Assembly (NCBI GenBank): GCA_035771175.1
Contig: CM069603.1
Span: 20,064,286-20,128,285 of the forward strand
DNA: 64,000 bases
DNA from: Paratinospora sagittata
Lineage: Eukaryota > Streptophyta > Magnoliopsida > Ranunculales > Menispermaceae
Reading direction: 5' to 3'
Made by a program: the position numbers and the translations under genes. This document shows, in pieces, positions 53,351 to 61,487 of this stretch (its first letter is position 1; each line of letters opens with the position of its first letter). The notes beneath the pieces were generated by a model that searched no databases, was not told where the DNA came from, and was given only the letters and a program-made list of their open reading frames with translations.

Positions 53351-56300
53351 GAATTGTCGCTTGACATCCTGGTACATCTTGTCACCCCCAGGATGCATAG
53401 CGTATCTCGAACAGTGCATCTCAGTAAGCACGTCTTTCCGAACCTCGGGATCGTTCGGAAGACAAAGACGTTTTTTATAGAAAACGGCGCCGTCGTCAGA
53501 AACTGACCAATGAGGAAGGTCTTGGCCGCTGAGTAGAAGTTCTCGTTTCTCCATTAACATAGGGTCATTGGCTTGAGTAGCTGAAATCTTGCGAACAAGG
53601 TCAGAGGTAGCTGATAAATGAGAGAGTCGTGGTCTTGGTCCCTCTATGTTCAGTTGTAGGTTAAAGTTCTCCAACTCTGTAGTCAACTTTCCCATTTCGT
53701 AGTTAAGAGTGCAAGCAACATAAGATTTTCTACTCAGGGCATCAGCCACAACATTGGCCTTTCCGGGATGGTACTGGAGTTGAAAGTCATAATCTTTCAA
53801 GAATTCCAACCATCGTCTTTGGCGGAGGTTAAGGTCTCGCTGAGTGTATATGTACTTAAGACTCTTGTGATCCGAGAAGACCTCGAACCGTTCACCGTAG
53901 AGGTAATGACGCCATAATTTCAGTGCAAACACAACAGCTGCAAGTTCCAAGTCATGCGTTGGGTAATTACCCTCATGAATTTTCAGTTGCCTGGAGGCAT
54001 ATGCAACAACTTGGCCTTCTTGCATTAGTACGGCACCTAAGCCTTGGAGAGAGGCATCGGTGTATAATGAAAATCCAATTGCATTTCTTGGAGTGATAAG
54101 TACAGGCGCTGTCGTGAGGCGTTTCTTCAATTCCTGAAATGATGCTTCACAGGCGGAATTCCAGATAAAACGCACGTCTTTTCGAGTGAGCTTGGTCATA
54201 GGTTCAGCAATCTTTGAGAAATCCTTGATGAAGCGTCTGTAATAGCCAGCCAGACCAAGAAAACTCCTAATCTGAGTAACAGTGGTAGGCTGCTTCCAGT
54301 TTAAGACGGCTTCAACCTTAGAAGGATCGACCTCAATGCCATTGCCTGAAACCACATGGCCGAGGAATTGAACTCGCTGCGCCCAAAATTCGCACTTACT
54401 CAACTTTGCATACAGTTGGTGTCTTTGTAAGGTCTGGAGGACGATCTTCAAATGTATTTTATGGTCTTCCTCGGTTGAGGAATATATCAAGATGTCATCC
54501 ACAAAAACTACAACAAACCGGTCTAAGTATAACCTGAATATGCGATTCATCAAATCCATGAATGCAGCAGGGGCATTTGTTAGACCGAACGGCATAACTA
54601 AGAATTCATAATGACCGTAACGAGTTCTGAACGCTGTTTTGGTGATGTCCGATTCTCGGATCCGGAGTTGGTGATAACCAGACCGTAAATCAATCTTAGA
54701 GAAGTATTTGGCATCTCTAAGTTGGTCGAACAAGTCATCGATCCTGGGCAACGGATATCTGTTCTTGATGGTGACGTTATTCAACTTGCGATAATCGATG
54801 CAAAGTCGTAACGAACCATCCTTTTTGCGAACAAACAGAACTGGAGCGCCCCAGGGTGATGAACTCTTTCGGATGAAGCCATTACTCTCTAATTCCTTAA
54901 GTTGTATGTCTAATTCGACCAGTTCAACATTTGACATTCTGTATGGTGGAATTGAGATAGGCCCTGTCCCAGGTATGAGGTTGATCTCAAAATCGAATTC
55001 CCGAACTGGAGGTAGACCAGGAAGGTCATTAAGAAAAACTGTTGGGAATTCAGATACGACTGGAACATCGCGTACTTCGGGAGGGTACAGAGCTGGTGAT
55101 TCATTGTCGTTACCAAGAGACAACGCTCGAAGTTGTGACTTGAGAAGGGCGACTGTTGATTTGTGTATCCATTGCCTTGTGCCCTGAATCTTAACAAACT
55201 CTCCTGTAGGCAAAGTTAACTGAACTTGCTTGTTCATACAGTCGATCTTTGCATTCAGTGGTGCCAGCCAGTCCATGCCGAGGATGATGTCGAAGTCTTC
55301 AAAATCCATTACAAAAAGATCGGCATATATTATCTGTTCGGACATTCGAAGCTCACATCGAGAGCACTGCAAATTCACGTCAGTACCCGATCCGAATGGT
55401 GATGTGACATGGAGTGTGATGTTTGTGGGTTCAGGATGCAGGCCTAAATGTCTTACCAATACTGATGATATAAAAGAATGCGTAGCACCTGAATCAAACA
55501 AAACATGCACCATGGTATTGAATAAAGGAAAGGTACCTTCGACGACATTATTGTCTGGGAGGGGTTGGTGAGCGATGGCATATGCTCTGCCCTGATTCCG
55601 TGGACCCTGGTTCTGCTGGGTCGGCCTGGGTTGGGCATTAGCAGCAGGTGGTGCTTGTTGGACTGGAATAGCAGGAATAGGTTGCTGAAGGTGCGGACAA
55701 AGATGTTTGACATGGCCCTTCTGGCCGCAGTGGTAACAAGTCGGCCTGTACTGCTGATGGTTGTGCTGGCCATTCTGATTATTGTGCTGGCCTTGTTGAT
55801 TGTGGTGTCGGCCACCACCTCTGCCATTTCCGTTGCTACGGCCACCTCGTCCATAACGACCGCCACGGCCATGATTTCGGAAACCCTGGTGGTTAGAGTT
55901 AAAAGGTTCAGCCGCAGGTGTTGTGCCTGCATTCGTCGAAACCGGGGCTGGGAGGGCGGGGTTTGGATTGTAGTAGGGCTTTTTCCTGTTGCCCTGTTGT
56001 GAGCCTTGTGGAGGAAATGTGGCAGGTCGTTTGCCCTTATTCATTCGCTGTTCTTGTAAGAGCTTCTCTTGTTCAAAGCTCATGGCCTTGTCAACAACCT
56101 CCTTGTAAATCTTGATGTCCAAGATCGATAAGGCTTGCCGAATGTCATGGCGAAGGCCATTATAAAATTTCTCGGACTTATCTCGCTCCGTTGAGATGGT
56201 GGAGAGAGAGTAGACAGATAATTCTTTGAATTTTCCAGCATATTCTCTGACGGTCATGGTGCCCTGATATAACTTAGCAAATTCCTGGCGCTTCTGCTTT

Positions 56301-56878
56301 GTCACCGCGCTGGGAAAATACTCATCAATAAACATTGACTCAAACTGTTGCCAAGTCATATCTGCTATATTGACCCGTGGGTCTTCTTTCACTGTGAGCC
56401 ACCATTTGTTTGCTCCACCAACAAGTTGGTAAGTTGCTAGTGGAATTTTGCGAGTCTCATCGACTCCCATTGCATCAAGAGCTTTCTTTGACTCATCTAG
56501 CCACTTTTGCACCTCATCAGGATCAATGGTGCCATCGAAAGTAAGAGGTTGTAGTCGCTTGTATTTAGTAATCTGATCGGTTTGAGCTTCCGACCCAAAT
56601 TTTATAGGTGCTTGTACCGTGGCAACCTGACTGGCTGCAGTCTCACGAACGGCAGTTTGAACAGTGACCTTCATTGCCTCAACAAATCCAGCGAAGAAGG
56701 TTTCAATGCTTGAAGGCATGGCAAAGGGTGCGGGTGGTGGTGGTATTGCCTGCCCAGATGTAGTGGCAGTGTCGGGTGTGGCCTGTGCTGTTGTCGGAGG
56801 CGGCGGTTCCTGAATCTCAGGAGGTGCCTCAACTGTGGGACGAACAGTACGTGGCCTTCCTCTCTTCCTGGTTTGCAT
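53348..56878 (-). CDS. gag-pol: Gag-protease-reverse transcriptase-RNase H (5' part of broken gag-pol)
   Basis: 1176 residues from Met at 56878. The N-terminus has KRGRPR (residues 5-10), like an AT-hook, then a Pro-rich linker. The Gag domain spans about 110-265 (PLTFDG... WW... FIDEYFP). A Gly/Arg/Asn/Gln-rich stretch leads to a CCHC zinc knuckle, C381-C384-H389-C394. The aspartic protease has [10 protein letters not shown] with catalytic D462. Reverse transcriptase, about 650-830, carries FVDDILIY with D794-D795. RNase H starts near 935 with YTDAS (D941) and ends at DALSRK. The first half of the integrase zinc finger (HCSRYAMH) closes the frame. Catalytic residues are all present, so damage is limited to the terminal stop. 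Its product would form particles and copy the RNA into DNA in the cytoplasm. Gag and Pol share one frame, as is usual for this lineage. Confidence 0.95.
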   Translation of the reverse strand: MQTRKRGRPRTVRPTVEAPPEIQEPPPPTTAQATPDTATTSGQAIPPPPAPFAMPSSIETFFAGFVEAMKVTVQTAVRETAASQVATVQAPIKFGSEAQTDQITKYKRLQPLTFDGTIDPDEVQKWLDESKKALDAMGVDETRKIPLATYQLVGGANKWWLTVKEDPRVNIADMTWQQFESMFIDEYFPSAVTKQKRQEFAKLYQGTMTVREYAGKFKELSVYSLSTISTERDKSEKFYNGLRHDIRQALSILDIKIYKEVVDKAMSFEQEKLLQEQRMNKGKRPATFPPQGSQQGNRKKPYYNPNPALPAPVSTNAGTTPAAEPFNSNHQGFRNHGRGGRYGRGGRSNGNGRGGGRHHNQQGQHNNQNGQHNHQQYRPTCYHCGQKGHVKHLCPHLQQPIPAIPVQQAPPAANAQPRPTQQNQGPRNQGRAYAIAHQPLPDNNVVEGTFPLFNTMVHVLFDSGATHSFISSVLVRHLGLHPEPTNITLHVTSPFGSGTDVNLQCSRCELRMSEQIIYADLFVMDFEDFDIILGMDWLAPLNAKIDCMNKQVQLTLPTGEFVKIQGTRQWIHKSTVALLKSQLRALSLGNDNESPALYPPEVRDVPVVSEFPTVFLNDLPGLPPVREFDFEINLIPGTGPISIPPYRMSNVELVELDIQLKELESNGFIRKSSSPWGAPVLFVRKKDGSLRLCIDYRKLNNVTIKNRYPLPRIDDLFDQLRDAKYFSKIDLRSGYHQLRIRESDITKTAFRTRYGHYEFLVMPFGLTNAPAAFMDLMNRIFRLYLDRFVVVFVDDILIYSSTEEDHKIHLKIVLQTLQRHQLYAKLSKCEFWAQRVQFLGHVVSGNGIEVDPSKVEAVLNWKQPTTVTQIRSFLGLAGYYRRFIKDFSKIAEPMTKLTRKDVRFIWNSACEASFQELKKRLTTAPVLITPRNAIGFSLYTDASLQGLGAVLMQEGQVVAYASRQLKIHEGNYPTHDLELAAVVFALKLWRHYLYGERFEVFSDHKSLKYIYTQRDLNLRQRRWLEFLKDYDFQLQYHPGKANVVADALSRKSYVACTLNYEMGKLTTELENFNLQLNIEGPRPRLSHLSATSDLVRKISATQANDPMLMEKRELLLSGQDLPHWSVSDDGAVFYKKRLCLPNDPEVRKDVLTEMHCSRYAMHPGGDKMYQDVKRQF

Positions 56879-57659
56879 TTTCTCACTGGCAAGGAGAAAA
56901 GAAAACCAAGATTAAGAAACTGTAGGTAAGTATAATGTTGGAGTATGCTCAGCAACAATTTCGAGAGTACTGTAATATTAAAATCACTTATTTTTCTAAG
57001 TAGAGTGTAAAGTTGTTGTTGAGGAATCAAAGAATCTTATATATCTCGTATGTGTGGCCATGGTGTAAAAACAAAGAAGGTTAGAATGTTTATATAATAA
57101 GTAGAAAACTTTGCAAGTATTTAAAAAAAAATTTGTTTTGGTGTTCGTGAACATACATATATTTCCTTGAAAATCCATACGAGTCATAAGAATTCTAAGA
57201 TTTGCCTCGGTAAATATCCTGATTTAACGTTCTAACGCAATCTTATGCATTCATACGCTTACTCTCAGTCTGTTCAATTATTATCCAAGTTCATATGTCC
57301 CATACCACATGAATTTAGTAATAAGGGTGGAAACCAAGTTAAGTTGTATGAACACAGTCTCTAAAAACATTGGTTGAATAGAAGTTCACTAATAGTATCG
57401 TCCAAATTTACTCGTCCCATACCGTGTAAACTTAGTGATAATATTAGTAATGCAACTTTCTCCAAGTGTTTCTTTTCACACAAGGTCGTGGGTTTTTTTA
57501 CTTCCACATTTTATTTAGTATCATCCAATTTTGTTGTGTCCCATACCACTCCAAAGTTAGTGATACAAAAGAAAGAATGGTTGTAAGTCGGCCCACCAAA
57601 GATAGTCTTAAACAAAACATTTCATTCATATATAATAGAAAAATTTACATTGCCAGTAA
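56879..57659 (-). other. Spacer between extra ORF and gag, with a degenerate triplicate motif
   Basis: About 780 bp, AT-rich, without a convincing ORF. Three degenerate copies of a ~45-bp core occur at about 57279-57323, 57395-57440 and 57517-57565, each with a TATCNTCCAA-like start, then GTCCCATACC and TTAGTGATA-like bases. Spacing is about 117 and 124 bp. Function is unknown. It could serve as the untranslated leader for gag, or contain splice sites, but I cannot show either. Confidence 0.6.
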
Positions 57660-59291
57660 TCAATTTTGACGTTCTTGCCTACCACCATTTCTTTGAGATC
57701 TACTGTTAGGTACAGAATGACTACTAACAGAAGGTTGAGAGTGTGCTCGCTCTGCGTTGGAGTTTTGCAAACGAGTTAATACATGATTGTGGCTTTCTTT
57801 CAGTGCAGCAATATTGGATGCCATTTCATCTAACCGTTCAAGTAGGTTAGTCGGTTGTCCCATTGGTGGTTGGTGGGTTGGTTGTCTCGTAGGTGAAGGG
57901 TAGGCCATAGGCATTTGAGGAAAGTATTGGTTGTATGGGTGGTTCTGAGGTGGAACATAGCTGTATTGATTGTGCGGAGATCCCCTAACCGGAACCCCTT
58001 GCATAATTTGGTTTGTTTGAGATGAAAAAGTTGGGAACAATGGGCTCATTGGAATGTTTGGTCTTCCAAGATTTGGTGAGGCCCAGTACTGTTGTTGTTG
58101 GTTTACAGCAACTTGTGGAACGGGCTGATACTGTACCGCAGAAGGTGGAAATCTTTGGTACGAAGTGTTGCCTTGAGTTGGCACGTTCCAAGTTGGTGGG
58201 TTTGCTTGTGGACCTTGTCTATCATGACTTTGTAGTGGCGAATTTAGTGTGGCATATAATTCTTCGTCAGTAAGTGGTGGATCAATTGGATCAGTATTCA
58301 GGGGTGGGTTTGATGTAGGATTGGGATTTGAATCATTATTTGGGCCGTCTCTGTCAGGCATCTTGCGTCGACATTTGCGAAGGCAACGCCCGTGCTTGTC
58401 CCTCATTCTTTCGGCAGTTCTGTTTGTCGTGCCGAATACCTCTTCGTCAGTTACCCCTCCACTTGTGCCATAGGTCTTGAAGATAGAGGATGCTGTAACT
58501 GGTTCAGTGATCAGCTTTGACGTTCCATCGAAAGTGTCAACGTTGGCCTCGTGAAGGATCCTCATAATCAAGACTCCGTAGCCGAGGAATTCCTTCTTTA
58601 AAGGGTTTTGAATCACCCTCAACATTTGTTGGATGATGATGTGTGGTAGAGAGACTTTTATGTTCTTCTCTATGCAATACAGCACAAGGAGTTGGGCCCT
58701 TGACATAGTGCCCCTAGTACCCCTTTCTGGCAAGATGTTGCCGTATACAATCTTTCCGAGGCCGACAAGAGATGGCTTAAGATGATTGTTTGGGAGGTTG
58801 GTGTATGTTGATTGAGTGTATGGCTCTTTGGCGACGAAATTAAACAGTTGTGCATTAGATTCGGCGATCGCTGCAACTGCCTGGGGATCATGTGGATCAA
58901 TAATTATTGCCTCAATCGGAATCTCTAAAAGTCGAGCAATAATCTCGATGTTGATAGGAATTGTTGTTCCCATGATTGTTGTCTCTAAGTGAGGGCTGAT
59001 CTCATCTCCGTGAAGTCCCACGTGATTCATGGCTTCATAGAAGGATCGAACCAAGTTGTAAGAGACTTGACCCTCGACTTTGGTTATATTTAACCAATCC
59101 AGTGCTGCGAGTTTGTCATGAAGGATTGGACGGAGGCGGAGATCGCCATTGTCGATGCTCCTCATAGTCACAACCTCTCGTTTGGACAATTCCGTTAGTC
59201 TAGTGGGAATTGGTTCCCTGCTAGTAGAAGATGTTCCCTCCCTTGAGGTCATTCTTTTGCTGAAAGGAAAATAAATTTGTGTGAAAGACAC
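57660..59291 (-). CDS. Extra ORF upstream of gag, 'putative plant transposon protein'-like
   Basis: 543 residues, uninterrupted, from Met at 59291 (Met14 is an alternative start). Residues ~65-255 resemble, from memory, the 'putative plant transposon protein' domain found in many plant genomes: NLVRSFYEAM at 79-88 and IPINIEIIARLLEIP at 111-125 fit its VxEFY and LLGIP-like signature. A basic cluster (RTAERMRDKHGRCLRKCRRK, 291-310) could be a nuclear localisation or nucleic-acid-binding signal. Residues ~312-480 are Pro/Asn/Gln-rich and probably disordered. LLERLDEMASNIAALKES from 483 may form a short coiled coil. It has no zinc knuckle, protease or RT motif. It lies between primer-binding site and gag in the same sense, like the ORF1 of Ogre-type elements, but such an ORF is not standard for Tekay chromoviruses. 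The function is unknown to me. The open frame suggests recent selection or recent insertion. Confidence 0.8.
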   Translation of the reverse strand: MSFTQIYFPFSKRMTSREGTSSTSREPIPTRLTELSKREVVTMRSIDNGDLRLRPILHDKLAALDWLNITKVEGQVSYNLVRSFYEAMNHVGLHGDEISPHLETTIMGTTIPINIEIIARLLEIPIEAIIIDPHDPQAVAAIAESNAQLFNFVAKEPYTQSTYTNLPNNHLKPSLVGLGKIVYGNILPERGTRGTMSRAQLLVLYCIEKNIKVSLPHIIIQQMLRVIQNPLKKEFLGYGVLIMRILHEANVDTFDGTSKLITEPVTASSIFKTYGTSGGVTDEEVFGTTNRTAERMRDKHGRCLRKCRRKMPDRDGPNNDSNPNPTSNPPLNTDPIDPPLTDEELYATLNSPLQSHDRQGPQANPPTWNVPTQGNTSYQRFPPSAVQYQPVPQVAVNQQQQYWASPNLGRPNIPMSPLFPTFSSQTNQIMQGVPVRGSPHNQYSYVPPQNHPYNQYFPQMPMAYPSPTRQPTHQPPMGQPTNLLERLDEMASNIAALKESHNHVLTRLQNSNAERAHSQPSVSSHSVPNSRSQRNGGRQERQN

Positions 59292-59313
59292 AAAATATAT
59301 TCCTAATATTTTT

Positions 59314-59765
59314 AAGATTTATGCTTTGTCTGCTAGACATTTGTTTCGAGTGTTCTGTTGATGTTTATGCCAGCATGAGATTTTCTTCATTAGTGATTTG
59401 ATGCATATATGTCGTATTCACTTATGAATGTATAGACATATTTCATCATAACTATATATAGTGTCCAAAAATCAACTATTTGGACTGTGTATATATGTCA
59501 TATTCACATATGAATGTATAGACATATTTAATTATTTTAAGATTTATGTCTTGTCTGCTAGACATTATTTTCGAGTTTTCTGTTGATGTTTATGCCATCA
59601 TGAAATTTTCTTTCATTAGTGATTAGATGTATATATGTCGTATTCACATGTATAGACATATCGACTCATAACTATATAGTTTTCAAAAATCAACTATTTA
59701 AAATGTATATATATGTCATATTCACATATGAAGGTATAGACATAGTTAATCATAATTATATATAT
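59314..59765 (-). repeat. 225-bp tandem repeat in element leader
   Basis: Two copies begin at 59314 and 59539 with AAGATTTATG, then TTGTCTGCTAGACAT, GTTGATGTTTATGCCA and repeated TATATATGTC-TATTCACA blocks. Each copy carries the latter block twice, so there is an inner repeat of about 85 bp. It is AT-rich and non-coding. Confidence 0.85.
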
Positions 59766-59889
59766 AGTTTTCATAACACAACTATATATATTGGAAATTG
59801 AGACTATATAAAAATCATATATAGTTATTTTTAATCCTAACTATATATGGAAGTCATATATATATAGTTTTAGAACTTTCAAATAGTAA

Positions 59890-60170
59890 TTTTTTTTTTT
59901 TTTTTTTCGAATATTTGAATAAATTTTTTTTTTTTTTTCGATTTTTTTTTTTTTTTTTTTTTTTTCCGAATATTCGAATAAATATTTTTCAAATAGTAAT
60001 ATTTTTTTTTTTTTTTTTTTTTTTCGAATAAATATTTTTCGAAAAATAAATTTTTTTTTTTTTTTTTTTGAATAAATAATTTTCGAAAAATAAAAATTTT
60101 TCGAAATTTTTTATTTTTTTATTTTTTTTTTTTTTTGAATAAATAATTTTCGAAAAATAAAAATTTTTCG

Positions 60171-60206
<36 letters not shown>

Positions 60207-60234
60207 AATAATTTTCAAAAATAAAAAATTTTTG

Positions 60235-60267
<33 letters not shown>
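59890..60267 (-). repeat. Poly-T/poly-A low-complexity leader block
   Basis: On the plus strand, long T runs are separated by short CGAATAAATA and TTTTCGAAAAATAAA pieces; in element sense these are A-tracts. Prefixes TTTCAAATAGTAAT before the T runs at 59877 and 59987 match the prefix of the LTR T-tract (51845 and 60556), implying the block grew from a copy of that LTR end or the reverse. No ORF is present. Confidence 0.85.
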
Positions 60268-60271
<4 letters not shown>

Positions 60272-60420
60272 CGTACCTCATATACACTAATGTATATAGA
60301 TACATATATTCAATAATAACTACACATATAGTTTCTAATAAATTATTACTATATGTATTTTTAAATCAACTATAGTTTCTTTCCCTAATTTGGTGGACTT
60401 GGGCGGGCCGTGGACCGTAC
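60268..60420 (-). other. Element leader next to primer-binding site
   Basis: About 150 bp between the homopolymer block and the primer-binding site. It is AT-rich at first (TATATAGATACATATA-like), then GC-rich (GGGCGGGCCGTGGACC) beside the binding site. In an intact element it would be the start of the packaged RNA downstream of the 5' LTR. No ORF is seen. Confidence 0.6.
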
Positions 60421-60432
60421 GCTCTGATACCA
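60421..60432 (-). promoter_or_regulatory. Primer-binding site (initiator Met-tRNA)
   Basis: The minus strand reads TGGTATCAGAGC, complementary to the 3' end of plant initiator methionine tRNA, the most common primer for plant Ty3/gypsy elements. It lies 5 bp inside the 5' LTR end (60438). It fixes the element's orientation and marks the right-hand LTR as the 5' one. Confidence 0.95.
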
Positions 60433-60437
60433 TTAAA

Positions 60438-60566
60438 TGTCACACCCCGCCCGGACGCGCCTAAACCGGCGGTACACTCTCGGACGGGGCGCGCATTTGG
60501 AACAATCATAATGGTAATGCGCCTGAACGTTCGGGCGTTGCCCAAATAGTAAAAATTTCAAATAGT

Positions 60567-60597
<31 letters not shown>

Positions 60598-60617
60598 GTG
60601 AAATACAGGGTATTACA
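60438..60617 (-). repeat. 5' LTR, internally deleted (180 bp)
   Basis: It keeps both LTR termini, but everything equivalent to 50421-51807 of the other LTR is missing (1387 bp). The first 81 bp align to 50340-50420 with two mismatches; the last 99 bp align to 51808-51921 with a T-tract about 12-15 bases shorter. The junction shares AT with both parents. The loss removes TATA box, 17 of 18 minisatellite copies, the R region and most of U5, so this LTR cannot act as a normal promoter or support normal strand transfer. Confidence 0.93.
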
Positions 60618-60622
60618 TTCAG
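60618..60622. repeat. Target-site duplication TTCAG (right)
   Basis: The matching 5 bp directly after GGGTATTACA, the terminus of the right LTR. The satellite continues with CTAGTTCTTC, exactly where the left flank stopped. Confidence 0.93.
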
Positions 60623-61487
60623 CTAGTTCTTCATTTTATCCCTTGTGTGCTAAGATTTGCAGAGGCTATCCATTGTGTAAAACTCTAAGTATATGAAGTG
60701 GTCTCGATAAGATAACACATCAAAAAGGAATACATCACCTGTTTTGCTTCAAGAACACATCAAACAATAACTTTCAAATTCTACAAAAATCAAGCTCGAA
60801 GAACGAAGACATATCTCCTGTCTAATGCATTAGTTTGATCTCTGGTGTGTAGGGTAACCCCTCGATCAATCTCAGCACTAAAACTCTAAAAATTGCAAAG
60901 TCTTCAAAATCACTTTCGATATAGTATTTCATTTTGAAAAAAATGTTTTCTGAAAGGTTTTAATCATAATTTTAATGAGTTTTCAATTAGTTAAAAGTGT
61001 TTAATCTTATATCAAAGTGGTATGAGTCAATGAAATGGTTCTTTAGTGTCAAAATATTAATTTTTCAAAAATAAGGCTATCCAGCAATTTTCACGTCTTA
61101 GACTAAAATCTTATATTTCTAACGAGAAAAATGTGGGCACTTCTGCTTGCTCAATTTTTCTATTCCTTCACAGTTTTGCCTGGTTATCTTAATTGAAATA
61201 TTCTCTAGTAACACCTAGATGATTCCCATTGTCTCGCACGCCCAAAAAACTTTAGATTGAACAATGTTTTGAATTCAAATCATTTTGTAGTACTCTTGTT
61301 CTTTAACATTCAACTTCAAATTTTATAAAACACTCATTCTCTGATTTTAAAAAATACAACACGCACGATATTTGCAAGTTAGATTGGGCTTTTCGAAGAG
61401 TTTTTCAAGAGAAGAAAGTAATGATTCTTGCCTTTGCAAAAAAAGGCTTCGAATTGAATCAAAATTGCAATATGTCTTGATGTTCAG
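60618..61487. repeat. 870-bp flanking direct repeat, right copy
   Basis: This is the partner of the left copy. It begins at the target-site duplication and ends at the next TTCAG (61483-61487). It shares all the private variants listed for the left copy; its own single deviation is AATATGTCTTG near 61472. The monomer following it is a different variant, so the shared identity stops at or close to this point. Confidence 0.9.

Larger units (their letters stand above)
50340..60617 (-). mobile_element. Ty3/gypsy LTR retrotransposon, chromovirus (Tekay/Del-like), with extra upstream ORF
   Basis: A complete insertion of 10278 bp in minus orientation. Order in element sense: truncated 5' LTR (60617-60438), primer-binding site, A-rich leader, extra ORF, spacer, gag-PR-RT-RH-IN-chromodomain, polypurine tract, full 3' LTR (51921-50340). 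Termini are TGTAATACCC...GGTGTGACA in element sense. RT before integrase defines Ty3/gypsy, and the C-terminal chromodomain makes it a chromovirus. RT and RNase H wording (for example [14 protein letters not shown]) fits the Tekay/Del lineage, a judgement made from memory. The copy is defective: its 5' LTR lacks the promoter and its polyprotein has one in-frame stop. The two short LTR ends differ at 2 of 81 comparable bases at one end, suggesting a fairly recent insertion, though the sample is tiny. Confidence 0.96.

Noticed and set aside
54798..56115. Plus-strand ORFs of 65-145 codons opposite gag-pol
   Set aside because: Antisense shadows of the gag-pol frame, with no independent features.
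50340..60617. Endogenous pararetrovirus or envelope-bearing retrovirus
   Set aside because: Two LTRs, a 5-bp target duplication, a Met-tRNA site and integrase show an LTR retrotransposon. The extra ORF lies upstream of gag, not downstream of pol, and has no visible signal peptide or membrane segment.
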